Part shown: positions 52,822-62,112 of the stretch, piece after piece
Layout: every line of letters begins with the position of its first letter
Position numbering within the stretch: position 1 is the stretch's first letter
Source of the DNA: Catalinimonas alkaloidigena
GTDB taxonomy: Bacteria > Bacteroidota > Bacteroidia > Cytophagales > Flexibacteraceae
Direction of reading: 5' to 3'
Length of the DNA stretch: 64,000 bases
NCBI RefSeq assembly: GCF_900100765.1
Contig: NZ_FNFO01000002.1
Span: forward strand, 310,001-374,000
Translations under genes and position numbers: made by a program
The notes under the pieces: generated by a model
Told to the model about the DNA's origin: nothing
The model's input: the letters and a program-made list of their open reading frames with translations, nothing else
The model's database searches: none

Positions 52822-53727
52822 TTACATCTGGTAATAAGTCTGTACTTCCGGTGTGGTTTGCGGGCGCTGGTCGTCCAGCATCTGACGTAGGTTCCGTTCG
52901 ATGGTGTTGGCTATGGTGGTGACCGGCGTGTCGGTCGGCTTGTTTTCGAACGGGTCTTGTAGGTGCACGGCCATCTTCTCGATCAGGAAAAACGCCGCCG
53001 CAATGGCAATGACCAGCGGAATCTCGATCAAGCCGAAATAGTCGACCAACCCGAACGGCAGCAGCATGACGAAGAAGTAAAGCGACAAGTGCAGGTACAG
53101 GCTGTAGGTGGTCGGAAACACCGTGTTTTTAATTCGTTCGCATTTGCCCATCGAGTCGCACAGTTTGGTAAGGGTCTCGTCCAGTTGCACGTGTTGGTAC
53201 GCGTTGATCAACCCCTCGTCCAGCCACCGGCGAATGTCGCGCCCGTGCAACAGCAGCAACGCATTGGGCTTGTTGTCGTGCTGTTCGATAAAATGCAGGT
53301 CCTCGGCACTCAGCAACGACCGGCAGCGTCCAATCGGGTCGAGGCCGCGCAGGGCCTGCCCCAGGCTGTGGCACCACGCCATCTGCCGTTTGACAAACTG
53401 CTCCTGCCACCGCAGCACTTCGACCGAGAACGTCGGGTCGTGTACGAACGTAAGCGCCTGACGTGTAAGAGAACGCGAATCGTTGACAATGGCACCCCAG
53501 ATGATGCGGGCTTCCCACCAGCGGTCGTAGGCCTGGTTGGAACGGAACGCCAGCAGCAGCGAAATGGCCGTGCCCAGAATCATCGGGACCGACAACGGTA
53601 CGGAAATATCTTCGTGGAAATCTTCGTCCAGGATGCCGATGATCACGGCATAGATCGAAACGAAAATCATTTCGTATTTGATCTTCCCAAAGACGTAGCT
53701 GATCGGGATGTGCTTCTTTAATAACAT
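52822..53727 (-). CDS. Bestrophin-family ion channel
   Basis: At 301 aa it has the family segments A-F-R-S-N-Q-A-Y-D-R-W-W-E-A-R and W-C-H-S-L-G, four hydrophobic helices, and F-E-N-K-P-T-D-T-P near the C-terminus. Bacterial bestrophins form pentameric channels in the inner membrane, some conducting cations. A hairpin lies just before its start. Confidence 0.9.
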   Translation of the reverse strand: MLLKKHIPISYVFGKIKYEMIFVSIYAVIIGILDEDFHEDISVPLSVPMILGTAISLLLAFRSNQAYDRWWEARIIWGAIVNDSRSLTRQALTFVHDPTFSVEVLRWQEQFVKRQMAWCHSLGQALRGLDPIGRCRSLLSAEDLHFIEQHDNKPNALLLLHGRDIRRWLDEGLINAYQHVQLDETLTKLCDSMGKCERIKNTVFPTTYSLYLHLSLYFFVMLLPFGLVDYFGLIEIPLVIAIAAAFFLIEKMAVHLQDPFENKPTDTPVTTIANTIERNLRQMLDDQRPQTTPEVQTYYQM

Positions 53728-53745
53728 GAGTGGTCTGAAGAATCA

Positions 53746-53771
53746 ACCCTCTTGCCCGGAGACAAGAGGGT
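53746..53771. repeat. Hairpin between the stress protein and bestrophin genes
   Basis: ACCCTCTTG (53746-53754) pairs perfectly with CAAGAGGGT (53763-53771). No T-run follows on the minus strand, so it could end the upstream gene weakly or regulate the bestrophin message. Confidence 0.5.
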
Positions 53772-53831
53772 GGGTTGAATGAACAGAAACTACGTGGTGG
53801 GATGGGGGGTAAGGTGATGGTGTAGAGGAAA

Positions 53832-54686
53832 TTATGGGTGCATTAGCGAAAGCACTGGAATCTGAATCCGCTGCGGAATGATGGAAACGTCTTCGCGTTT
53901 GCTGAACATACTCTGCCAGAAGTTTTGCGCCGTCCGGATCTGCACGAGCAAACTCGGCTTGCGGAGCATGTGAAGTTCGCGCAGCAGTGCACGAAGCCCC
54001 TGGCGTATCGCGCCCCGCGTGCTCGGCTCGGCTGGCTCTTGCGGGGCCGCCGCATCTTCCGGCGCGGGTTCGTGGTGGGGCGGCCACTCGCGGGCGTTTT
54101 CCCAGGACAACGGCGTGGGTTCTGTTTCGCTGACCGAAATGAAAATCGGATTGGAATGCAGCCGGTTGAAAAGCTGATTGACCTGAAACTGACTCTGCTG
54201 AATCAACTCCATCGAGTTTTGTTCGCCCAACAGGGTGGCGAGTGTAATGTCGGCTGCAATCTCGTTGTCGGGCAGGTATAAGATGGGCGTGCTGCTTTGC
54301 TGCAGCTCGTGCATAAAGTGGTGGTACTCTTCCGGAAAGTATTTAGACCGCCGGGCCGGAATCACGACCAGGTCGGGGGTGATGTGTTCGAGCAGACGCT
54401 TTGCTAGCGGGCGCGATACGCCGTACTGGTGCGAAACGTCGACTTTGAGCAGTTGCCCCTGCGTTTCGGCCCGAAGTTTTTTGAGTTGTTCCTGAAACCA
54501 CAGCGGAACGCGCTGTGCGTAGCGCTGGCTGCGTTGCAAAAAAAGAAGTTCGGTGATGGAGTCGGGGAGCGGAATCAGCCGGAGCAGCGTAACGTAACAG
54601 CGTTCGCCGTTCAGGAGCTGCACGGCGGCGCGTATGGCCTGAAGCGTATCTTTCGAAAAGTCGGTCGGAATCAAGATCGTACGCAT
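53832..54686 (-). CDS. Universal stress protein (UspA-like)
   Basis: The N-terminal half is a Usp domain: I-L-I-P-T-D-F-S-K-D-T at the start, a mid-domain P-D-L-V-V-I-P-A-R-R and P-I-L-Y-L-P-D. The second half (about 150-284) is less conserved and lacks a clear second ATP-binding G-2x-G-9x-G pattern. A Pro/Glu/Ala-rich linker is visible near 200. Function in stress survival is inferred. Confidence 0.85.
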   Translation of the reverse strand: MRTILIPTDFSKDTLQAIRAAVQLLNGERCYVTLLRLIPLPDSITELLFLQRSQRYAQRVPLWFQEQLKKLRAETQGQLLKVDVSHQYGVSRPLAKRLLEHITPDLVVIPARRSKYFPEEYHHFMHELQQSSTPILYLPDNEIAADITLATLLGEQNSMELIQQSQFQVNQLFNRLHSNPIFISVSETEPTPLSWENAREWPPHHEPAPEDAAAPQEPAEPSTRGAIRQGLRALLRELHMLRKPSLLVQIRTAQNFWQSMFSKREDVSIIPQRIQIPVLSLMHP

Positions 54687-54798
54687 AAGAAATCGCTTGG
54701 CAAAAAGTTCTCCGTAGTGTATGACTCAAAGAACGAACTCGCCGATTAGAGACCCCTTAGGCGCAGATTAGAATGTGATTAGAATTAGGGCAGCGCAG

Positions 54799-54831
54799 AA
54801 AAAATCCCTGCCCGGCGCCAGCCAGACAGGG
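54799..54831 (-). terminator. Terminator of icd
   Basis: On the minus strand CCCTG pairs with CAGGG (54806-54831) across a GC-rich loop, followed by ATTTTTT. It lies 27 bp past the icd stop. Confidence 0.7.
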
Positions 54832-54857
54832 ACCCAATAATATATGAAGTCCGGGAC

Positions 54858-56084
54858 TTACATGTTGTTGACGATCTCCTGACCGAACTCGCTACACTTC
54901 AGCAGCGTAGCGCCTTCCATCAGACGCTCGAAGTCGTACGTTACTTTTTTGGAGGCGATGGCCTTTTCCAACCCGCTGTAAATCAGGTCAGCGGCTTCTT
55001 GCCAGCCCATGTATTCCAGCATCAGTGCACCCGACAGGATGACGGAACCGGGGTTCACTTTGTCCTGGTTGGCGTACTTCGGCGCTGTGCCGTGCGTGGC
55101 TTCGAAAATGGCACTACCTTCTACGTAGTTGATGTTGGCACCCGGCGCAATGCCGATACCCCCAACGATGGCCGCCAGTGCGTCCGATACGTAGTCGCCG
55201 TTCAGGTTCAGCGTCGCGATGACCGAGTACTCGGCCGGGCGCAGCAGGATCTGCTGCAGGAAGGCGTCGGCAATCACGTCTTTGATGATGATCTTATGAC
55301 CGTCCTTTTCGATGACCTGCCACGGACCACCTTCGTAGTCTTTCGCACCGTACTGGCTCTTCGCTACTTCGTAACCCCAGTCGCGGAACGCGCCTTCCGT
55401 GAACTTCATGATGTTCCCTTTGTGCACCAGCGTCACGCTGTCGCGCTTCTGCGCAAACGCGTAGTCGATGGCCGCTTTCACCAGGCGTTCGGTACCTTCC
55501 TGCGAAACGGGCTTGATGCCGAAGCCGGCCGATTCGGGGAAGCGTACTTTCTTATAACGGGCCGGGAAGTTTTCTTTCAGCAACTGCGAGAATTTCTTCT
55601 CGTCGTCGGTTCCTTGCTGGAACTCGATTCCGGCGTAAATGTCTTCCGTGTTTTCGCGGAAAATCACCATGTCGCACAGTTCCGGCTGTTTCACCGGCGA
55701 GGGCACACCCTGGAACCAACGCACCGGACGCACGCAAGCGTAAAGGTCGAGTTCCTGGCGCAGCGCTACGTTCAGCGACCGGATGCCACCACCCACCGGC
55801 GTGGTCAGCGGGCCTTTGATGCCCACCAGGTATTCGCGGAAGGCTTCGAGGGTTTCGTTGGGCATCCAGTTGCCCGTCTGGTTGAAGGCTTTCTCACCCG
55901 CCAGCACCTCTTTCCACTGGATTTTACGCTTGCCGCCGTAGGCTTTTTCTACCGCTGCGTCAAAAACCAATTGCGAAGCACGCCAGATGTCAGGACCGGT
56001 CCCGTCTCCTTCGATAAAAGGAATAACCGGCTGGTCAGGTACTTGGAGCTTACCGTTATTAATGGTGATTTTCTGATCGCTCAT
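54858..56084 (-). CDS. icd: NADP-dependent isocitrate dehydrogenase
   Basis: The 408-aa sequence has [50 protein letters not shown] and [10 protein letters not shown]. These are the substrate, metal and cofactor sites of the homodimeric enzyme. It converts isocitrate to 2-oxoglutarate in the TCA cycle. A TATCTTTG box lies about 50 bp upstream. Confidence 0.96.
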   Translation of the reverse strand: MSDQKITINNGKLQVPDQPVIPFIEGDGTGPDIWRASQLVFDAAVEKAYGGKRKIQWKEVLAGEKAFNQTGNWMPNETLEAFREYLVGIKGPLTTPVGGGIRSLNVALRQELDLYACVRPVRWFQGVPSPVKQPELCDMVIFRENTEDIYAGIEFQQGTDDEKKFSQLLKENFPARYKKVRFPESAGFGIKPVSQEGTERLVKAAIDYAFAQKRDSVTLVHKGNIMKFTEGAFRDWGYEVAKSQYGAKDYEGGPWQVIEKDGHKIIIKDVIADAFLQQILLRPAEYSVIATLNLNGDYVSDALAAIVGGIGIAPGANINYVEGSAIFEATHGTAPKYANQDKVNPGSVILSGALMLEYMGWQEAADLIYSGLEKAIASKKVTYDFERLMEGATLLKCSEFGQEIVNNM

Positions 56085-56133
56085 ACCGATGTTGTATGGT
56101 TAAGGTTAGGTGATGGAATGAATTAAGTGGGCG

Positions 56134-56141
56134 CAAAGATA
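56134..56141 (-). promoter_or_regulatory. -7 promoter box of icd
   Basis: On the minus strand TATCTTTG matches TAnnTTTG, 50 bp before the start. The -33 region does not match TTTG well. Confidence 0.4.
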
Positions 56142-56234
56142 GACAAGGAAGGCCGAACGGAACGTACTCGCTTCTGTGAAACCCGTGTTAAGCTTTGGCG
56201 GGAAGGAAGCCCACCCCCCTGTACACCAAATTTT

Positions 56235-57191
56235 CTATGCATCGCGCCGGGCCAGCCCCGGTTTCTTGCCCCGTAGGGTGATGGTCAGCACCCCGGCCAT
56301 GACCAGTGCCGTCCCGATCCACTGCAGAAAGACCAGCCGTTCGCCCAGAAACACGTACGCCAGCACGATGGTCGACACCGGCCCGATGCTCCCGATGATC
56401 GAAGCGTTGCCCGACCCGACGATGCGGATGCCTTCGGCCAGCAGAAAGGCGGGCAACACCGTAGCGATCAGCGCCATCAGGACAGCGAACCCGTATACGT
56501 CGCCGGGGAGTTCGGTCGGCAGCCCCGCATTGGTGACGGCGTAGTGGGTCAGCACCCCGAGGCATGCAATCGACATGGCGTACGACGTGTAGCGCGTGCT
56601 GCCCAGGCGGGGAATCAGGTGGCCGCTTCCCACCAGGTAAATAGCATAGGTGACCGCACTGGCAAAAACCAGCGCGCCGCCCAGCCAGAGGTTCCCGGGG
56701 GTGTCGCCCAGCGACTCGCCCGCGAAAGCCAGCCCGATGCCGAAATACGTCAGCAGCAATGCCAGGATCTGCACCGGCTGGATGCGTTGCCGCCCCATAC
56801 CGGCGTTGATCAGCACTACGATGGTCGGATAGACGAACAGAATCAGGCGCTCCATGCTGGCCGAGACGTGTTGCAGCCCCAGGAAATCGAACAGGCTGGC
56901 CAGGTAATACCCCATCAGTCCCAGAAACACCAGTGTTGCCCAGTCGCGTCGGGTCAGGCGGGCGTTCCGGTGCCGGCGGCCCGTCCAGACGGCCGAGAGC
57001 AGAAAAAGCGGCAGGGAGAACAGCATCCGCAGGGCCAGGAGCGTAACGGGGTCGACCTCCGGAAAGCGGTAGGCCAACTTGACGAGGATGGCCTTGGACG
57101 AAAACGCCACGGCACTGAGTAGCGTCAGCAGTGCGCCCAGCAGATACTGGGTCGACGACGGCGCTTCGACGGTAGAAGGGGAGGAAGCCAT
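56235..57191 (-). CDS. EamA/DMT family transporter
   Basis: It has ten hydrophobic helices in two EamA repeats (A-F-S-S-K-A-I-L-V-K-L-A-Y near the N-terminus; G-S-I-G-P-V-S-T-I-V-L-A-Y-V-F-L-G-E in the second repeat). The 318-aa length is typical of drug/metabolite exporters. The substrate is unknown. The start at 57191 leaves a short soluble N-terminus. It is divergent from the glycosylase gene. Confidence 0.9.
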   Translation of the reverse strand: MASSPSTVEAPSSTQYLLGALLTLLSAVAFSSKAILVKLAYRFPEVDPVTLLALRMLFSLPLFLLSAVWTGRRHRNARLTRRDWATLVFLGLMGYYLASLFDFLGLQHVSASMERLILFVYPTIVVLINAGMGRQRIQPVQILALLLTYFGIGLAFAGESLGDTPGNLWLGGALVFASAVTYAIYLVGSGHLIPRLGSTRYTSYAMSIACLGVLTHYAVTNAGLPTELPGDVYGFAVLMALIATVLPAFLLAEGIRIVGSGNASIIGSIGPVSTIVLAYVFLGERLVFLQWIGTALVMAGVLTITLRGKKPGLARRDA

Positions 57192-57294
57192 GCGGGCAGC
57201 GGTTGGAAACAGTAAAGCTACGGCCCCTGGGCCGAACGCACCGCATAAAAACAGCCGGGTTAGGAAAGGTGGTCGCCTTTCGGAGCGTAGCCGA

Positions 57295-57927
57295 ATGCCC
57301 GCTTTTTCCGTATGCTGTTCCGTGACTTCTTTCCAGAAACTTCCGTTAGCCTTTTACCGTCGCGACGACGTGGTGCAGATCGCCCGCGAATTGTTGGGCA
57401 AATACCTCGTCTCTCTGATCGACGGCCAGTACACCGCGGGGATGATCACCGAGACCGAAGCGTACCGTGGTGCCAGCGACCGCGCCTGCCACGCCTTTGG
57501 TCCCCGGCGGACCCCGCGTACGGAACTGATGTTCGGGCCGGGCGGAACGGCATATGTGTATTTATGCTACGGCCTGCACCACCTGTTCAACGTCGTGACC
57601 AACGAACGCGACCAGGCCGACGCCGTGCTGATCCGCGCGCTGGAACCTGCCGAGGGTGTGGAAGTGATGCAACAGCGCCGGAAGCAGAAAAAGGTGACGC
57701 CCAAGCTCACGGCGGGGCCAGGCAACGTGTCGTCGGCGCTGGGCATTCGCAAACAGCATTACGGCAACGACCTGACCGGCACGGAGCTCTGGATCGAAGA
57801 CCGCGGCATTGTGATTCCCGAAGCCGACCTTGTGGATACGCCCCGCATCGGGGTGGACTATGCCGGCGACGACGCCCGGTTGCCCTGGCGGTTCACCATC
57901 CGGGGTAATCGCTGGGTAAGCCGGTAG
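57295..57927 (+). CDS. DNA-3-methyladenine glycosylase (AAG/MPG type)
   Basis: The ATG at 57295 was chosen; codons upstream overlap the divergent transporter gene and look untranslated. Signature segments are A-R-E-L-L-G-K-Y-L, I-T-E-T-E-A-Y-R-G, Y-V-Y-L-C-Y-G-L-H-H-L-F-N-V-V and T-A-G-P-G-N-V. They carry the catalytic Glu and the intercalating Tyr. It removes alkylated purines from DNA to start base-excision repair. About 210 aa is the usual length. Confidence 0.93.
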   Translation: MPAFSVCCSVTSFQKLPLAFYRRDDVVQIARELLGKYLVSLIDGQYTAGMITETEAYRGASDRACHAFGPRRTPRTELMFGPGGTAYVYLCYGLHHLFNVVTNERDQADAVLIRALEPAEGVEVMQQRRKQKKVTPKLTAGPGNVSSALGIRKQHYGNDLTGTELWIEDRGIVIPEADLVDTPRIGVDYAGDDARLPWRFTIRGNRWVSR

Positions 57928-58095
57928 ACTACGGGCGTAAACTTCCGGGCACGCCACGTACGGACCAGGGCCTCGGCGACGTTCTTACAGAAAGCGAAAT
58001 GCGCTTACTTTTTCACCATGACACAGCGCCGGCTATCTCCAACCTCTCCGGGTATTTACCGTAAAGAAGGGCTGGAGATGTCCGGATCCTAGCCT

Positions 58096-58542
58096 ATGAA
58101 ACGAATTTTGATCGTCGGCACGCACGACGCCACCCGCTCGCAAATGATGCACGGCTACCTGCGTGCCTACGCCCCGAATCTGGCGGAGGTCGCCACGGCC
58201 GGTCTGGACGTGCGGCGGATCAATCCGCGTGCGCTGGCCGCCATGCAGGTCGATGGCGTCAACATCAGCGAGCAAAGTACCACGCCCCTTTCGGCGTACC
58301 AGGGGCAAAAGTTCGACTACCTTATTACGGTAAGCCAGGAGGCATTCGACCGGCTGCCTCAGTCGTCGGCCAAGACGGAATTTATCCACTGCCCGCTGCC
58401 CGACCCGTCGGACCATGAGGGCGCTGAGGTCGACGAAGCCACGCTGGAGCGGGAATACGAGGCGTTGCGCAACGAGATCAAAGCCTTTGTGATCGAGTTT
58501 GTGGACATGTACCTCCGGCAGTCGGTCAACCAGGCGATGTAA
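58096..58542 (+). CDS. Arsenate reductase/LMW phosphatase-like protein lacking the catalytic Cys
   Basis: The fold of low-molecular-weight phosphatases or thioredoxin-type arsenate reductases is clear: I-L-I-V at the start, a P-loop ending R-S-Q-M (R14, S15), Y-L-I-T-V-S and C-P-L-P-D-P. The invariant nucleophilic Cys of C-x5-R-S is Gly8 here (V-G-T-H-D-A-T-R-S). The enzyme is therefore unlikely to be a phosphatase or arsenate reductase and may only bind a phosphorylated ligand. The Asp of D-P-S is retained. Confidence 0.75.
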   Translation: MKRILIVGTHDATRSQMMHGYLRAYAPNLAEVATAGLDVRRINPRALAAMQVDGVNISEQSTTPLSAYQGQKFDYLITVSQEAFDRLPQSSAKTEFIHCPLPDPSDHEGAEVDEATLEREYEALRNEIKAFVIEFVDMYLRQSVNQAM

Positions 58543-58573
58543 CAATTCGGTAATCGTGGGGTGGCCGCACACG

Positions 58574-58606
58574 TTTGGAGAACCACAGGGCCTCCCCCTA
58601 CCTTTG
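58574..58606 (+). promoter_or_regulatory. Bacteroidota sigma-70-type promoter
   Basis: TTTG (58574-58577) and TACCTTTG (58599-58606) are separated by 21 bp, matching the consensus TTTG-N19-21-TAnnTTTG. It drives the dehydrogenase gene 38 bp downstream. Confidence 0.7.
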
Positions 58607-58643
58607 CGCCAACCCATTTATTCACCCTCAATAGTTCTGACTC

Positions 58644-59876
58644 ATGAGTAAAGTACTGATCATCGGAGCCGGAGGCGTCGGCAGTGTCGTCGTCCACAAA
58701 TGCGCCGCCGTACCCGAGGTTTTTTCCGATATTCTGCTGGCCAGCCGAACCAAGGCCAAGTGTGACAAGATTGCGGCCAGCGTAGCCGAGCGGATTCCTA
58801 ACGCGCCGCCCATCAAAACCGTGCAGGTCGATGCCGACAACGTGCCTGAACTGGTGGCGCTCATCCGCGATTTTCAGCCCAAGATGGTGATCAACGTGGC
58901 GTTGCCTTACCAGGACCTGACCATTATGGACGCCTGCCTCGAAACGGGGGTGCATTACCTGGATACGGCCAACTACGAGCCGAAAGACGTGGCAAAGTTT
59001 GAGTACAGCTGGCAGTGGGCGTATCAGGATCGCTTCAAAGAAGCCGGGCTGATGGCGCTGTTGGGCTGCGGGTTCGATCCGGGCGTGACGGGCGTCTTCA
59101 CCGCCTACGCCGCCAAGCACCACTTCGACGAGATCCAGTACCTCGACATTGTGGACTGCAACGCCGGCGACCACGGCAAAGCGTTTGCGACCAACTTCAA
59201 CCCTGAGATCAACATCCGTGAAATTACGCAGCACGGGCGTTATTGGGAGAACGGCGCGTGGCACGAAACCGAGCCGCTGTCGATCCACCAGCCCGTCGAC
59301 TACCCCGAAGTCGGGCCGAAGGAGTCGTACCTGCTGTTCCACGAAGAGCTGGAGTCGCTGGTCAAAAACTTCCCGAGCCTGAAACGTGCGCGTTTTTGGA
59401 TGACCTTCTCGCAAAATTACATCAACCACCTGCGCGTGCTCGAAAACGTGGGCATGACCCGCATCGATCCGGTGCGTTTCCAAGGACAGGACATCGTGCC
59501 GCTTGAGTTCCTGAAAGCAGTACTGCCCGAGCCGGCCTCGCTGGGCGAAGGCTACAAAGGCAAAACCTCAATCGGTTGCCAGATCAAAGGCCTGAAAAAC
59601 GGCCAGGAACAGACGTACTTCATCTGGAACAACTGCGACCATGCGGCGGTGTATCAGGAGATCGGTGCGCAGGCGGTTTCGTACACGACGGGCGTGCCAG
59701 CCATGATCGGCGCGATGATGATGCTGACGGGCAAATGGATGAAGCCGGGCGTCTACAACGTCGAAGAGTTCGATCCCGATCCGTTCCTGGCGGTGCTGGG
59801 CACGTACGGTCTGCCCTGGCACGAAAAAGTCGATGCTGAGCTGGCCTTCGCCTATCCGGATGCCGTCGCCAAGTAA
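58644..59876 (+). CDS. Carboxynorspermidine dehydrogenase (saccharopine dehydrogenase family)
   Basis: An N-terminal Rossmann motif G-A-G-G-V-G (8-13) is followed by A-S-R-T and Y-L-D-T-A-N-Y-E-P. G-C-G-F-D-P-G-V-T and the C-terminal T-G-V-P-A-M-I-G-A-M-M are family features. At 410 aa the match to carboxynorspermidine synthases is better than to lysine-forming saccharopine dehydrogenases. The enzyme makes polyamine precursors with NADPH. The decarboxylase partner is not in the window. Confidence 0.85.
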   Translation: MSKVLIIGAGGVGSVVVHKCAAVPEVFSDILLASRTKAKCDKIAASVAERIPNAPPIKTVQVDADNVPELVALIRDFQPKMVINVALPYQDLTIMDACLETGVHYLDTANYEPKDVAKFEYSWQWAYQDRFKEAGLMALLGCGFDPGVTGVFTAYAAKHHFDEIQYLDIVDCNAGDHGKAFATNFNPEINIREITQHGRYWENGAWHETEPLSIHQPVDYPEVGPKESYLLFHEELESLVKNFPSLKRARFWMTFSQNYINHLRVLENVGMTRIDPVRFQGQDIVPLEFLKAVLPEPASLGEGYKGKTSIGCQIKGLKNGQEQTYFIWNNCDHAAVYQEIGAQAVSYTTGVPAMIGAMMMLTGKWMKPGVYNVEEFDPDPFLAVLGTYGLPWHEKVDAELAFAYPDAVAK

Positions 59877-59906
59877 TCCTTTTTAGAAAGTTGACGAATT
59901 TACGAG

Positions 59907-59935
59907 AATAGCCTCCGCTTGGGGGCTATTTTTTT
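59907..59935 (+). terminator. Terminator after the dehydrogenase gene
   Basis: AATAGCC (59907-59913) pairs with GGCTATT (59924-59930), followed by TTTTT. Confidence 0.8.
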
Positions 59936-60223
59936 ATGCCTTCGTGGGGCGAAACGCATCGGATCGGCCGGTATTGTGCACAAAAGTTGGCCAATCGCTA
60001 CATGCTCTAGAAAACCCACAAAATACTTCAGTCTTGACTTTCAGCCGGTTGTATACTTGCGATCTCGGATTTGTCCTATGACCGCTTCCCAGACAACGCT
60101 CCCGAAGTTGCAGAGGCGTGCCGAGTACTACATGTACGGCGTGTACATATAGCAAAATCTTCCTCCTGAACACACTGGAGGGGATTGATGGCCTGAGTAA
60201 ACGATTATTGCCGATACTAGATT

Positions 60224-60679
60224 ATGATTCGACACATCACCACCGCCGCGGTCGCAGTCCTCCTGCTGGCAGGATGCGAAAGCTACGAAAATCCCGCGCC
60301 CCCCACCATTCTTCAGGTCACTGCGAACGGGATCAACCTCACCACCAGTAACCAAACGCTGAAACTGAACGACGGCGACAGCCTGACGGTCAGCGTCGTG
60401 GCAGAAATTCCGCAGGAATACGAGACCTTCCGGGTCTATTGCAAAGCGCTGAAGAACGGCGGTAATGCCCAGGTTGAGCTGACCGAGCGCGCTACGGTAG
60501 AAATATCGTCGACAGAAACCGAGGCCAAGCGCATCACCTTCCGACAGGTAGTCGACAGCATTGCCTACCTGCCCAACGGAGCCATCGGCGGAGAATTCCG
60601 GGCACCGATCAGTTTTTCAATCATTGACAAAGAGTACCAGCAGGCGGCTGCCGTGGTGAACATAACCCCCAAGAATTGA
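60224..60679 (+). CDS. Lipoprotein of unknown function
   Basis: The lipobox L-L-L-A-G-C (about Cys18) gives a surface or periplasmic lipoprotein of 151 aa. The mature part is beta-rich, with T-I-L-Q-V-T-A-N-G and D-S-L-T-V-S-V-V-A. The stop overlaps the next start (ATGA), and the pair probably forms one envelope unit. No domain is recognised. Confidence 0.75.
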   Translation: MIRHITTAAVAVLLLAGCESYENPAPPTILQVTANGINLTTSNQTLKLNDGDSLTVSVVAEIPQEYETFRVYCKALKNGGNAQVELTERATVEISSTETEAKRITFRQVVDSIAYLPNGAIGGEFRAPISFSIIDKEYQQAAAVVNITPKN

Positions 60680-61581
60680 TGAAAACCCTACGAACACTTG
60701 CCGCGGCCATTGGCCTCTTGCTGACAGGTTATGCCGCTGAGGCACAAGTCTCGAATTGGTACGGCGTCGACCTCGGACGGATCGGCTACCGGCCTTTCCA
60801 TGTAGAAACGAATCTGTACAAATACTACGCGTACGGATACGGAGAATACGAGCCGGGCGACACGCTGAAGGTGGGCACGATCGACATGTCGTTCGAAATC
60901 TTCAACAAGCACACCTATTTCTTTACGGACCTCTCGATTCTGCCCAACGCGATCATCAACCCTTCGCCGGGCAAAGGGTACGACATGGCCGAGGCCTTCC
61001 CGACCCGCCTGGCGTTCGGAACCCCGCTCGGCAACTACATAAACGTCTATGTCGGCGGCCAATGGATGTATTCGGTGATCGAATCGTTCGAAGGCAACAA
61101 TCCCTCGAACGGGTATCCGCTGATTGTCGGAGGCAACCAGCGCGGCGCCGGAGCGCACTTCATCACAGGCTACCGAGGCTTTCACCTGCGCTACAGCTAC
61201 ATGTACGACTGGATTCGCCGGACCAAGCGTGCTTACAAAGGCATCGCTCAGACCCACGAATTTTCGCTAGCCGTTTCGCCCTTCAAAGGTTCGCCCATCG
61301 GGTTCATCACCCGCGCGGGATTCCGGAGCCGTGAGATGGAAGGCGGCCTCATGAACCCTCCGAAGAAGTACAACGACGCTTCCAGCGAGATGCCCATCCT
61401 GGTGCCTAAATTCCGCTCCAACGATTATTTCATTTCGTTCGGCATCTACATCGAAGGCTTGGTATCGGGCACCTCACGCGGCATTGCCAAGTCGGCGTAC
61501 GAATTGAACAAAGATGTCAACCGCACCGAAAAAGGCTACGAATACAACAGCTACGAAAACCATAACCTGAAAAAGCCTTAA
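60676..61581 (+). CDS. Outer-membrane beta-barrel protein, 301 aa
   Basis: A signal peptide (to about A-E-A-Q) is followed by alternating aromatic/polar strands (W-Y-G-V-D-L-G-R-I-G-Y, Y-F-F-T-D-L-S-I-L, F-H-L-R-Y-S-Y-M-Y-D-W). The C-terminal tail is hydrophilic and Tyr-rich. It is coupled to the lipoprotein gene before it and followed by a strong terminator. A barrel with a bound lipoprotein partner is inferred; the function is unknown. Confidence 0.7.
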   Translation: MMKTLRTLAAAIGLLLTGYAAEAQVSNWYGVDLGRIGYRPFHVETNLYKYYAYGYGEYEPGDTLKVGTIDMSFEIFNKHTYFFTDLSILPNAIINPSPGKGYDMAEAFPTRLAFGTPLGNYINVYVGGQWMYSVIESFEGNNPSNGYPLIVGGNQRGAGAHFITGYRGFHLRYSYMYDWIRRTKRAYKGIAQTHEFSLAVSPFKGSPIGFITRAGFRSREMEGGLMNPPKKYNDASSEMPILVPKFRSNDYFISFGIYIEGLVSGTSRGIAKSAYELNKDVNRTEKGYEYNSYENHNLKKP

Positions 61582-61603
61582 TTCCCACAAACCCTATAAA
61601 AAC

Positions 61604-61640
61604 AAAAGGCGCTTGGATCATATCCAAGCGCCTTTTTTAT
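61604..61640 (+). terminator. Terminator after the outer-membrane protein
   Basis: AAAAGGCGCTTGGAT (61604-61618) pairs perfectly with ATCCAAGCGCCTTTT (61622-61636), then TT. It is a 15-bp stem with a 3-base loop. Confidence 0.9.
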
Positions 61641-62112
61641 GGTGCAGAGGTTCATAATTCTCGTGCTAAGCTTGCTTTGTCATAGAAGGATCAAGAATCT
61701 GTTCTTTCTAGTTGTTTTGCGGGCTTCGGGCATTTGCCTGAACCCGTCTACAGTTAGCTAATGGAGGGCGATTTACTGAAGCGATATCGATTCTTAACTA
61801 TAACTTGTTATGTATCGGAAAAAAGAGTTGCTTTAGACAGTACAAAAAAAGCCCAGGATAAAAGCCATACCGGAGCCTCAGGCAGGTTGGTAATCCGTCT
61901 ATCCTTTTTTCAATACAAGCTTCAGAGAAACCTGGACAGAGACAAAAGGATAGTTCCGTCCTACAATTGTCTTGATGCACTACGCTGCGTTAAGCCACAG
62001 AGATTGTTATTGTTCTCTACCTTGTAAATGATTTGTGAGTGACAGTTAGGGCATACTGAGAAAGGTATTGAGTATGTCAGTCTATTGTTGTCTTCTAGCT
62101 ACGTCGTCTCTA
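61641..62112. other. Transition into AT-rich DNA, no clear gene
   Basis: Composition shifts from backbone to AT-rich here. An 88-codon plus-strand frame (61761-62027) and a 60-codon minus-strand frame overlap each other. Neither shows a recognisable domain, and both look like chance or decayed sequence. Confidence 0.4.

Noticed and set aside
61761-62027. 88-codon plus-strand gene
   Set aside because: No domain, overlaps an equally poor minus-strand frame, and lies in the composition transition; kept only as non-coding.
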